The position numbers and the translations under genes were made by a program. A DNA stretch of 6,949 nucleotides from Clostridia bacterium (GTDB lineage Bacteria > Bacillota > Clostridia > Christensenellales > CAG-1252), in assembly GCA_009928745.1 (NCBI GenBank), contig SACC01000062.1, positions 1 to 6,949 of the forward strand, given 5' to 3'. The notes below the pieces were generated by a model. It saw nothing but the letters and a program-made list of their open reading frames with translations. It did no database searches and was not told the DNA's origin. Each line of letters starts with the position of its first letter. Position 1 is the first letter of the stretch. Positions 1 through 5,751 of the stretch are shown here, piece by piece.

Positions 1-227
1 CAATAATTGGCATTGACGGTCAGGTTGCAGTATTGATACTCGCTTTTGCAGACGGCTTTGGCAATATTTTCCTGCCTACTAACGCTGGGTTGCTGCTTAT
101 ACTTGGAATGACTACTGTGGACTTCCGCAAGTGGTTCAAATGGAGTTTACCTATGCTTATTGCGCTTGTTGTTATTTCTGTCGGGATATTAGCGCTCGGA
201 CACTTTGTATTCTATCCGGTAGCGTAA
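1..227 (+). CDS. C-terminal end of a YfcC-like membrane transporter (5' truncated)
   Basis: The open frame runs in from the left edge (first whole codon at 3) and ends in TAA at 225-227, leaving 74 residues. The in-frame TTG at 33 is not a credible start, because coding sequence continues upstream without a stop. The piece shows a hydrophobic segment with the pattern ADGFGNIFLPTNAG (about residues 15-28), a short charged loop DFRKWFKW, and a final hydrophobic helix of about 20 residues before a very short tail. A helical-hairpin element with D-G-x-x-N and P-T-(N/S) followed by a K-W-x-K/R-W loop is the pattern I associate with the C-terminus of YfcC / C4-dicarboxylate-carrier-like ion transporters, which are secondary transporters of the inner membrane. 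The substrate cannot be read from this fragment. It converges on the uronate cluster and is separated from it by a terminator, so it is not part of that operon. Confidence 0.65.
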   Translation, partial: IIGIDGQVAVLILAFADGFGNIFLPTNAGLLLILGMTTVDFRKWFKWSLPMLIALVVISVGILALGHFVFYPVA

Positions 228-260
228 CCAGCCGCAAGTTAGCAATTTTTATCAACAAAC

Positions 261-305
261 ATACAAAAAAGCTACTGTCTAAAATATACAGTAGCTTTTT
301 TGTAT
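261..305. terminator. Bidirectional Rho-independent terminator
   Basis: An 18-bp perfect inverted repeat (arms 261-278 and 288-305, 9-nt loop) has a core AGCTACTGT / ACAGTAGCT flanked by six A on the left and six T on the right. Read on either strand, the stem core is followed by a run of six T, so it can end transcription of the + strand transporter gene (stop 33 nt upstream) and of the - strand lipoprotein gene (stop 90 nt away). Its place between two convergent genes fits this role. Confidence 0.9.
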
Positions 306-315
306 AATAATTATT

Positions 316-365
316 AATGATATTCTTGAGTTTATAAATTATTGTGTGCTATTTTCAATATCATT
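316..365. repeat. AT-rich inverted repeat, 9-bp arms
   Basis: AATGATATT (316-324) and AATATCATT (357-365) are perfect inverted repeats with a 32-nt loop. The right arm runs into a T tract (364-370). As a terminator it would be weak because the stem holds only one or two G:C pairs and the loop is long. It lies in the 168-nt convergent intergenic region, which otherwise holds only the strong terminator and two short palindromes (GCAATATATTGC at 371-382 and GCCTAGGC at 381-388, overlapping by two bases). Confidence 0.3.
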
Positions 366-395
366 TTTTTGCAATATATTGCCTAGGCGTTATTC

Positions 396-1334
396 TTATT
401 CATTTGCTAAAGGTATTCCCGCCATTTCGATATAGGCATTAATATCGCAGTCATCAATATCGTAGCTATATAGATAATAATTAGTTGATTCGGAGCTTCC
501 CGAGAAAATCACAATTTTCCCCTCCCAGCTCTCCAAATAATTGATGCTTCTAAAGTATCCCGAATCCCATACTTCGAACTCAATACTATATTCTCTGTAA
601 CTCACGGGGTCGGCGCTTGTATCGCTCCGCAGCTTTTCCATAGAATATTCGCTTGCGTTGACCACTGCGACATTGGTAACCATATTTACTTTATAAAAGG
701 CGCGCCCGTTAGCGTTGACCGTTGTTATTGTTGCGGAGCTAATTGCGTTACGGTCGCTAAAATCCACATTGGAAAGAGTATTATAATCTCCTTTTTCTGG
801 AGTATACGCATTGCCTGATCCGGGATCTTTCCAAGCGGCTAAAAGCGTATCGTTCGCCTCATCGTAGGTAAGGTTCTTGCCGTCGTAGCGGTATTGAAGG
901 CTATTGTAATTCACTCTTCTTTTAGCCCTTTCCACAATAGATAAGAAAGGATTAATCGCCGCGCTTTTGACCTCAACAACCTTGCTTATTACTTGATGAA
1001 AATAATTATAGCCAACCTGCACTCTTACGGATTGTGAAAGCATGGAACCCACTATTGTATCGCCCTCGCCCACCGCATAAAAGTAAAAATACGGCGCGTC
1101 AACCTGATTGTAGCTAGCATAAGTAAACAGTAGTATAGCCTTATCGATATCGTTATTCAGCGCGTTCATTTCGCTAATGTCGTAGGTTGCTTCCTGATAG
1201 TCAGGCGACGGCGCCGAGCCAAGCCCTTTTAAGGGGATGTCAATGCCTGTCGGGTCCTTTTTGCAAGCTGTTAAAGAAGCAAAAAGCAGCGTTATTATCA
1301 TTGTTGCAATTAAGATTTTTGTAATATTCTTCAT
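396..1334 (-). CDS. Putative lipoprotein of unknown function
   Basis: A 312-residue protein with a lipoprotein signal peptide: a Lys near the N-terminus, a hydrophobic stretch (about residues 7-20), then the lipobox L21-T22-A23-C24. It is therefore expected to be lipid-anchored at Cys24 on the outer face of the cytoplasmic membrane. I do not recognise a family in the mature part. It is rich in Tyr, Asn and Ser with alternating polar and hydrophobic stretches, suggesting a mostly beta-strand fold, and has no internal repeat, transmembrane segment or obvious catalytic motif. It does not look like an ABC-type sugar-binding protein, being shorter and lacking the typical N-terminal G-x-ITFW-type pattern. 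The ATG at 1334 is preferred over the ATG at 1349 because GGAG lies 6 nt before it and nothing similar precedes the upstream ATG. It sits 46 nt after the FAH gene and is probably the last gene of the operon, ending at the bidirectional terminator. A surface role in carbohydrate capture is only a guess from position. Confidence 0.8.
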   Translation of the reverse strand: MKNITKILIATMIITLLFASLTACKKDPTGIDIPLKGLGSAPSPDYQEATYDISEMNALNNDIDKAILLFTYASYNQVDAPYFYFYAVGEGDTIVGSMLSQSVRVQVGYNYFHQVISKVVEVKSAAINPFLSIVERAKRRVNYNSLQYRYDGKNLTYDEANDTLLAAWKDPGSGNAYTPEKGDYNTLSNVDFSDRNAISSATITTVNANGRAFYKVNMVTNVAVVNASEYSMEKLRSDTSADPVSYREYSIEFEVWDSGYFRSINYLESWEGKIVIFSGSSESTNYYLYSYDIDDCDINAYIEMAGIPLANE

Positions 1335-1340
1335 AATATT

Positions 1341-1344
1341 CTCC
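1341..1344 (-). promoter_or_regulatory. Ribosome binding site deciding the lipoprotein start
   Basis: GGAG on the - strand lies 6 nt before the ATG at 1334. It falls between the two in-frame ATG codons (1349 and 1334), so it supports only the downstream one. That choice also leaves a compact signal peptide starting MKNITK. Confidence 0.75.
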
Positions 1345-1380
1345 GTCATTATTAGATTGTAATAATCCGACTGTTAGACC

Positions 1381-2136
1381 CTATTCGCTTATAACCTTAT
1401 TGGTTAAGCAACCGACATTCTCGATTATTATCTGTATAGTGTCGCCCGCAACAATCTGACCTACGCGCTCAGGCGTACCAGTCAGAATAATATCGCCTGC
1501 TTTAAGCGTCATAACGCCGCTTACAAAGCTGACTATCTCGGGTATAGTATGTATCATATTGGATGTGCGGCTCTCTTGTACCGTCTCCCCATTCCTTACC
1601 GCCTTTATATTAAGGTCATTAGCGTCAATGCCGGTCACTAGATATGGTCCAAGCGGGCAAAAGGTATCGAAGCCTTTTGCTCTCGTCCACTGTCCGTCCA
1701 ACTTTTGAAAAACGCGCTCGGAAACATCGTTAGCGCAGGTATAGCCGAGTATATAATCATACGCCGTGTCTTTTGCAACCTTGCGGCAATCTTTGGCTAT
1801 CACGATAACCAGTTCAGCCTCGTAATCCACCTTTGTCGAACAGGCGGGCAAAATAATGTTTTCGCCTTCCGCAATTAAAGAAGTAATCGGCTTTTGGAAT
1901 ATCGTAGGGTCACTGTTGACTTGCAGATTTAATTCGGACGCGTGCTTTCTATAATTCGCGCCGAGCGCAACTATTTTGGAGGGATTAACGGGGGGAAGAA
2001 GTCTATATTCTCCGCTATACGGCTTAGAGGCAATACTAACAATATTAAAGCAACTGCCCTCGATAAGATATAGCCCGTCTTTACGCGCCTCCGCATAACA
2101 TTCTTTATTATCTATCAATACTCTTGCAATTACCAT
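1381..2136 (-). CDS. Fumarylacetoacetate hydrolase (FAH) family protein
   Basis: A 251-residue protein of the FAH superfamily, metal-dependent enzymes that hydrolyse acylpyruvates, decarboxylate oxaloacetate-like acids or isomerise homoprotocatechuate products. A short N-terminal domain (about 1-50) is followed by the catalytic domain: ALGANYRKHASE (57-68), PTIFQKP (77-83), the metal-binding YEAEL with E106 and E108, the third ligand D137 in GYTCANDVSER, W150 and K154 in the QWTRAKGFDTFCPLGP block, and the LTGTP signature (218-222). All expected metal ligands are present, so it should be active. A GGGGAGGT ribosome site lies about 9 nt upstream and only 1 nt separates it from the GH105 gene, so the two are surely co-transcribed. 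The exact substrate cannot be assigned from sequence. Sugar-acid relatives cleave 2,4-diketo-3-deoxy acids to pyruvate plus a hydroxy acid, which is possible here but unproven; an oxaloacetate decarboxylase-like housekeeping role is the alternative. Confidence 0.9.
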   Translation of the reverse strand: MVIARVLIDNKECYAEARKDGLYLIEGSCFNIVSIASKPYSGEYRLLPPVNPSKIVALGANYRKHASELNLQVNSDPTIFQKPITSLIAEGENIILPACSTKVDYEAELVIVIAKDCRKVAKDTAYDYILGYTCANDVSERVFQKLDGQWTRAKGFDTFCPLGPYLVTGIDANDLNIKAVRNGETVQESRTSNMIHTIPEIVSFVSGVMTLKAGDIILTGTPERVGQIVAGDTIQIIIENVGCLTNKVISE

Positions 2137-2137
2137 A

Positions 2138-3190
2138 TTATTTTTTACCTCCCCGCTGATACATGTCGAATTCGATGCTTGCCCAAATATATGCGGCTAA
2201 GCCGTAGGCAAGGTTCTTGCCTCTCGGAGTGAATTTGTATACGAGATACGGACATATCGGCAATGGACTTGTCGGACCGCTGATTTCGGGCATATACGCG
2301 CCCTTGTTGTTAATAATAATTGCGTCGTCCACAGCCTTATAGGCGTTTAGCGCAGGTTGCAAAAACTTTTCTGGCAGATATCCCATTCTTACACCGTGCA
2401 GCCATCCGTCCGCGATCAGCGCAGTCGCTGATAATTCGCGGTAAGTCTTGCCTCTGTTAAGCACGGTGTCAAAAGCTCCGTCCGCTCTCTGGTATTGCAG
2501 CAATGCTTCGGACGTTTTATTTAATATCATTATTATTTCTTTCTTATCGGGATGTTCGCCTATACAATCTATTATTTTCGGCAACGCAGAGATGACCCAG
2601 GCGTTACCTCTCGCCCAATAAATTTTGGATATAGGATAGTGGGTAGCCATTTTTGTCCAATAGCTATGGTACCACAGATTATCTTGCTTATCCATAAGAT
2701 ATTTTGCGAATATATTGACCTGTTTTGCCGCTATATCCAAGAGTTTAGCGTCGTTGTTCTCCATGGCGTAGCGCGCAGGGAAAACTGAGAACATCATCAA
2801 GCTATCCACCCATATGGATTTTGGATAAAATTTGCCTATAACGCTGCTGCCCAAATGGTTGACCGCATCCTCAATAAGACGAGGCTCGTTCTTTATATAG
2901 TCAAGCACTGTATCGGTAAGCTTTTTATAATCCGCCCTGCCTGTCTTTTTCTGCATTGCGTATGTAATCATACCGGGCGCTGAGGTATCAGAAGACGCTA
3001 CCGTCGGGCTATTCGCAACATAGTGATCGCAAAAGCCCTTAAGGAATTCGACGCTTGTTTCACTGCCCAAATAATCGTCAAGCTCTGACATCGCGCTTCC
3101 TAAAAGTCCTTGCCCCCAAGACCAGCCCATTTTGGCTTTTCTTGCCTTTATTGAATGCTCTACTAATTTTTTTGCCTTATCAATACTCAT
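2138..3190 (-). CDS. GH105-family unsaturated uronyl (rhamnogalacturonyl) hydrolase, cytoplasmic
   Basis: A 350-residue (alpha/alpha)6-barrel glycoside hydrolase of the YteR/YesR type (GH105). These enzymes hydrate the 4,5 double bond of the non-reducing-end unsaturated uronic acid left by polysaccharide lyases and so release 5-keto-4-deoxyuronate. Visible marks are D68 in SSDTSAPG, the WVDSLMM block with the probable general acid/base D129 (counterpart of YteR Asp143), the YWARGNAW block (191-198), the RELSATAL block (251-258) and a C-terminal YGLAAYIWASIE helix. Length is normal for the family. There is no signal peptide, so it acts on imported oligosaccharides in the cytoplasm. AAGGAG 5 nt before the ATG supports the start. 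It follows a 123-nt gap after the TIM-barrel gene and is 1 nt from the FAH gene. GH105 is preferred over GH88 from the W-x-RGNAW and ATAL patterns. The aglycone (rhamnose, galacturonate or another sugar) cannot be told from sequence. Confidence 0.93.
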   Translation of the reverse strand: MSIDKAKKLVEHSIKARKAKMGWSWGQGLLGSAMSELDDYLGSETSVEFLKGFCDHYVANSPTVASSDTSAPGMITYAMQKKTGRADYKKLTDTVLDYIKNEPRLIEDAVNHLGSSVIGKFYPKSIWVDSLMMFSVFPARYAMENNDAKLLDIAAKQVNIFAKYLMDKQDNLWYHSYWTKMATHYPISKIYWARGNAWVISALPKIIDCIGEHPDKKEIIMILNKTSEALLQYQRADGAFDTVLNRGKTYRELSATALIADGWLHGVRMGYLPEKFLQPALNAYKAVDDAIIINNKGAYMPEISGPTSPLPICPYLVYKFTPRGKNLAYGLAAYIWASIEFDMYQRGGKK

Positions 3191-3238
3191 AATCGCTCCT
3201 TATAACTTTGCGCCTGCTTGTTTATTTTTGTATTTTGA

Positions 3239-3257
3239 TATTCATAAAATATGAATA
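3239..3257. repeat. AT-rich palindrome in the gap before the GH105 gene; possible operator
   Basis: TATTCATA (3239-3246) and TATGAATA (3250-3257) form a perfect 8-bp inverted repeat around AAA. It lies 49 nt upstream of the GH105 start within the only long internal gap of the cluster (3191-3313). On the - strand a perfect TATAAT hexamer occurs further upstream at 3294-3299, but I see no -35 box at a proper distance and no extended -10 TG. A regulator site is therefore possible but unproven, and in such AT-rich DNA a chance palindrome is not surprising. Confidence 0.3.
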
Positions 3258-3313
3258 GGTATTTATATTCGGTTAGTTTAGATTTTGTATTTGATTATAC
3301 TTTATAAGATTAT

Positions 3314-4090
3314 TTATCGATTGAACATATCCTTATAACCCAACTTTTTTAAATTACTTATACTTTTTTGAAGTTCTTCAAAAGGTTTTTTTGTGTTCTG
3401 CTCAATAGCGCCGTACTTAACGCCGTTAAGTTTAGCGCATTCGATAATTTCTGCGAAGTCTATAACGCCTTCTCCGACTGCGTAATCCTTGGGTGTTCTT
3501 GATATCAGCTTTCGCACAAGGGCATAATCTCTAAGATGCAGACCTTCAATGCGACCCGAATATTTTTTTATTACATTGGGCACCGATTTACCTGCCTTAG
3601 TTAGCCAATATGTATCAAGCACCAGCTTTACTCCTGTTAAATTATCTGTAAGAATATCGTACCGCGTTATGTTGCCGCTCTTAATGAATTCAAAATCGTG
3701 ATGGTGATATGAGAGCTGTATACCGTCTCCTGCGTAACGCTTTGCAAGCTCGCTTGCCTTGCGGCAAAAGACGTTGAGCATATGATCTTCACCAACTATG
3801 TATTGAGTAGGCAACACAGAAATAATAGCTGAAGAGCACCCGACTTTTTTGTGGAAACTAACTATCTTATCATATTCCTCTTCCAGCTTGCACATCTTAA
3901 TCTGCGTGGAAACAACCTTTGTACCGAAGGCTTCCTCCGCATTAACAAAGGTATCTGCCGTATTAGCGTCAAAGGGTATCCTTGCCGCTTCAACATACTT
4001 GATACCCATTTCGGACAGCTCTTTTAGCGTGAGAAACAAGTTTTTGTTGGCTTGTTTTCGTACCGTAAATAATTGTACTCCTATTTTCAT
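3314..4090 (-). CDS. Sugar phosphate isomerase/epimerase-like TIM-barrel protein (xylose-isomerase-like, COG1082 type)
   Basis: A 258-residue protein with the pattern of the xylose-isomerase-like TIM barrel (AP endonuclease 2 / IolE-type superfamily). Strand 1 reads GVQLFTVR (4-11). YHHHDFEF (128-135) carries the active-site histidines. D159 in LDTYWLTKAG, H185 in GLHLRDY and E230 in AIEQN are probable divalent-metal ligands. VGEGVIDF (205-212) is a loop typical of this group. Members act as ketose epimerases, hydroxypyruvate isomerases, inosose dehydratases and, in some operons, 3-keto-glycoside lyases. The substrate here cannot be named. The start is supported by AGGAAGG 6 nt upstream, placed inside the last codons of kduD, with a 3-nt gap, so translation is likely coupled to kduD. 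No step of the visible uronate pathway requires it, since KduI already does the isomerisation. It may therefore handle another sugar of the same oligosaccharide or an alternative uronate intermediate. Confidence 0.88.
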   Translation of the reverse strand: MKIGVQLFTVRKQANKNLFLTLKELSEMGIKYVEAARIPFDANTADTFVNAEEAFGTKVVSTQIKMCKLEEEYDKIVSFHKKVGCSSAIISVLPTQYIVGEDHMLNVFCRKASELAKRYAGDGIQLSYHHHDFEFIKSGNITRYDILTDNLTGVKLVLDTYWLTKAGKSVPNVIKKYSGRIEGLHLRDYALVRKLISRTPKDYAVGEGVIDFAEIIECAKLNGVKYGAIEQNTKKPFEELQKSISNLKKLGYKDMFNR

Positions 4091-4093
4091 AAC

Positions 4094-4849
4094 TTACCTT
4101 CCTAACCAGCCGCCGTCTACTGCCAGTGTATAACCGTTGACATAATCGCTTGCGTCAGACGCTAAGAAAATACCTGCTCCCATGATATCCTCGGGCGTGC
4201 CCCACCTGCCTGCGGGTATCCGCTCAAGTATCGCCTTGTTACGAGCGGCATCCTCGCGGAGCGCCACGGTATTATTGGTCTCCATATATCCCGGCGCAAT
4301 TGCGTTTACGTTTATACGGTATTTTGCCCATTCGTTGGCAAGAGTCATTGTGAGTCCCTTGACAGCGCTTTTGCTTGAAGTATAGCTCGGTACTCTTATG
4401 CCGCCTTGAAAGGAAAGCATACTGGCGACGTTGATAATCTTACCGCCCGAGTTTTGTTTTACGTATTCGTTAGCTACTGCCTGAGATAAGAAAAACAACG
4501 TTTTAAGATTGACATTCATAACATCGTCCCAGTCTAGCTCGCCGAATTTCAAGCTGTCCTCGCGCCTGATAATTCCCGCGTTATTAACTAGAATATCCAC
4601 TCTGCCCCATTTTGCAAGCGTCGCCTTTATTATCTCAGGTATGCAAGAGGTCGAGCCCAAATCCGCAATAACGTTAATAAACTTATCCGAACCGATTATC
4701 TTCTCCGTTTCTGCGCTGGGGCTGCGGCTGACGCCGACGACCTTTGCGCCTGCCTCTGCGAACGCTATGCAAAAGCCCTGTCCCAAGCCGGTATTACTGC
4801 CGGTCACTATAGCAACTTTTCCATCTAATCTGAATTTATCAAGTATCAT
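4094..4849 (-). CDS. kduD: 2-dehydro-3-deoxy-D-gluconate 5-dehydrogenase (KduD), SDR family
   Basis: A 251-residue classical short-chain dehydrogenase that closely follows E. coli KduD from memory in length and over long blocks. It reduces 2,5-diketo-3-deoxygluconate to 2-keto-3-deoxygluconate with NAD(P)H in the cytoplasm. It has the cofactor-binding TGSNTGLGQG (16-25), D63, NNAG (89-92), N114, and the catalytic set S143, Y156 and K160. The blocks ASMLSFQGGIRVPSYT, NVNAIAPGY and the C-terminal DYVNGYTLAVDGGWLGR are diagnostic for KduD within the SDR family. After the second beta strand the sequence is VSRS, with R42 and no acidic residue, which could favour NADP(H). A GGAG ribosome site with AAAAAAGGAG context lies about 8 nt before the ATG. 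It is 36 nt downstream of kduI, its metabolic partner. Confidence 0.95.
   Translation of the reverse strand: MILDKFRLDGKVAIVTGSNTGLGQGFCIAFAEAGAKVVGVSRSPSAETEKIIGSDKFINVIADLGSTSCIPEIIKATLAKWGRVDILVNNAGIIRREDSLKFGELDWDDVMNVNLKTLFFLSQAVANEYVKQNSGGKIINVASMLSFQGGIRVPSYTSSKSAVKGLTMTLANEWAKYRINVNAIAPGYMETNNTVALREDAARNKAILERIPAGRWGTPEDIMGAGIFLASDASDYVNGYTLAVDGGWLGR
4097..4103 (-). promoter_or_regulatory. Ribosome binding site inside the 3' end of kduD
   Basis: AGGAAGG on the - strand covers the last two sense codons of kduD (Gly-Arg) and lies 6 nt before the ATG of the TIM-barrel gene at 4090. Ribosomes ending kduD translation would reach this site directly, so the two genes are probably translationally coupled. 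Confidence 0.75.
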
Positions 4850-4885
4850 AATTAATCTCCTTTTTTCAATAATTGCGGCTTTGTG

Positions 4886-5716
4886 TTAACGCAAATCGGT
4901 AGCCTTCACGCCCTGCATATCGTCGAATTCTTGATTCTCTCCACACATTCCCCATATAAACGTATAGTTTTTTGTGCCTACTCCGCTATGGATTGACCAG
5001 CTGGGCGATATCACCGCTTCCCTGTTTTGCACTACCAAGTGACGTGTTTCGGTTGGATTACCCATCATATGGAATACCACATTGTTTTCGGGTATATCAA
5101 AATACATATAAGCCTCCATTCTTCTTTCGTGGGTATGTGTAGGCATTGTATTCCAGTTACTGCCCACCTCAAGAATGGTAAGTCCCATCGTAAGTTGACA
5201 GCTGCTGACATTACCGGGCAGAATGTATTTATTAATAGTGCGCTTGTTGCACTCTGCGTCACTGCCGAGTTTTACCTGTATCGCCTTTTCAAGAGGTATA
5301 TGCGTGGTCTTGTATGCAGCATGCGCCGGTGTGGAATTGATATAATAATATGCCGGATTAGCTGCCGACTCAGATATAAAGGATACTTTTTCGGTGCCCC
5401 TTGCGAGATACAGACAATCGTATTTTTTCATTTTATAACTAATCCCGTCCGAAACGACAGCGCCTTCTCCCGCAATACATATAATCCCCATTTCACGTCT
5501 TTCCAAGAAGTACTTTGCGTGAAGCTCGCTGCCTGCTTCAAGAGTTAACTCGCGTGTTACCGGTAATGCGCCACCCACTATTATTCTGTCGATATGTGAA
5601 TATGTAAGATTAATTTTATCCTCTTCGAATAAATTATTAATCAAAAAATTCTCTCTCAATTCCTCTGTATTCATGCGGGAATATTCTTTCTTTGACACCG
5701 CGTATCTAGTATCCAT
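4886..5716 (-). CDS. kduI: 5-dehydro-4-deoxy-D-glucuronate isomerase (KduI)
   Basis: A 276-residue cupin-type zinc isomerase that converts 5-keto-4-deoxyuronate to 2,5-diketo-3-deoxygluconate, the step before KduD. The blocks YSHIDRIIVGG, YFLERREMGII, NTMPTHTHERRMEAY, FHMMGNPTETRH and VISPSWSIHSGVGTKNYTFIWGMCGEN match KduI of E. coli from memory along the whole chain. The zinc ligands are H194, H196, E201 and H243, equivalent to His196, His198, Glu203 and His245 of the E. coli enzyme. The longest frame begins at a TTG at 5728, but that codon overlaps the ribosome site; GGAGG lies 5 nt before the ATG at 5716, which gives MDTRYAVSK and a length near the usual 278. It follows kdgK by 35 nt and precedes kduD by 36 nt. 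Confidence 0.96.
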   Translation of the reverse strand: MDTRYAVSKKEYSRMNTEELRENFLINNLFEEDKINLTYSHIDRIIVGGALPVTRELTLEAGSELHAKYFLERREMGIICIAGEGAVVSDGISYKMKKYDCLYLARGTEKVSFISESAANPAYYYINSTPAHAAYKTTHIPLEKAIQVKLGSDAECNKRTINKYILPGNVSSCQLTMGLTILEVGSNWNTMPTHTHERRMEAYMYFDIPENNVVFHMMGNPTETRHLVVQNREAVISPSWSIHSGVGTKNYTFIWGMCGENQEFDDMQGVKATDLR

Positions 5717-5721
5717 AATTA

Positions 5722-5726
5722 CCTCC
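5722..5726 (-). promoter_or_regulatory. Ribosome binding site deciding the kduI start
   Basis: GGAGG on the - strand lies 5 nt before the ATG at 5716. The alternative upstream TTG (5728-5726) shares its final G with this site and so cannot use it. This fixes kduI at 276 residues. Confidence 0.85.
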
Positions 5727-5751
5727 AATTGTTGTTAATATTTTTTATAAA

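Noticed and set aside
33..227. A complete 64-residue small membrane protein starting at TTG 33
   Set aside because: The frame stays open to the left edge and the residues before 33 (IIGIDGQVAV) fit the transporter family context, so this is the end of a longer gene, not a small protein.
371..388. Overlapping palindromes GCAATATATTGC and GCCTAGGC just after the lipoprotein stop
   Set aside because: They are short and have no T-run on the - strand. I could not link them to a known site, so they are recorded only as a note in the neighbouring repeat entry.
1348..1366. Inverted repeat ATTATTA / TAATAAT with a 5-nt loop between the FAH and lipoprotein genes
   Set aside because: The stem has only A:T pairs and no T-run context on the - strand, so it is too weak for a terminator and is expected by chance in AT-rich spacer DNA.
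4509..4889. 126-residue + strand open frame opposite kduD, and a similar 94-residue one at 3849-4133
   Set aside because: Both are antisense shadows of well-supported - strand genes. Their Ser/Leu/Ile-rich composition is what the reverse complement of these coding regions gives.
5027..5548. 173-residue open frame on the + strand opposite kduI
   Set aside because: It lies wholly within a strongly recognised KduI gene on the other strand, has no plausible ribosome site and reads as Cys/His/Phe-rich antisense sequence without a family pattern.
5717..5728. TTG at 5728 as the start of kduI
   Set aside because: It overlaps the GGAGG ribosome site, while the ATG at 5716 has ideal spacing and gives the usual KduI N-terminus and length.
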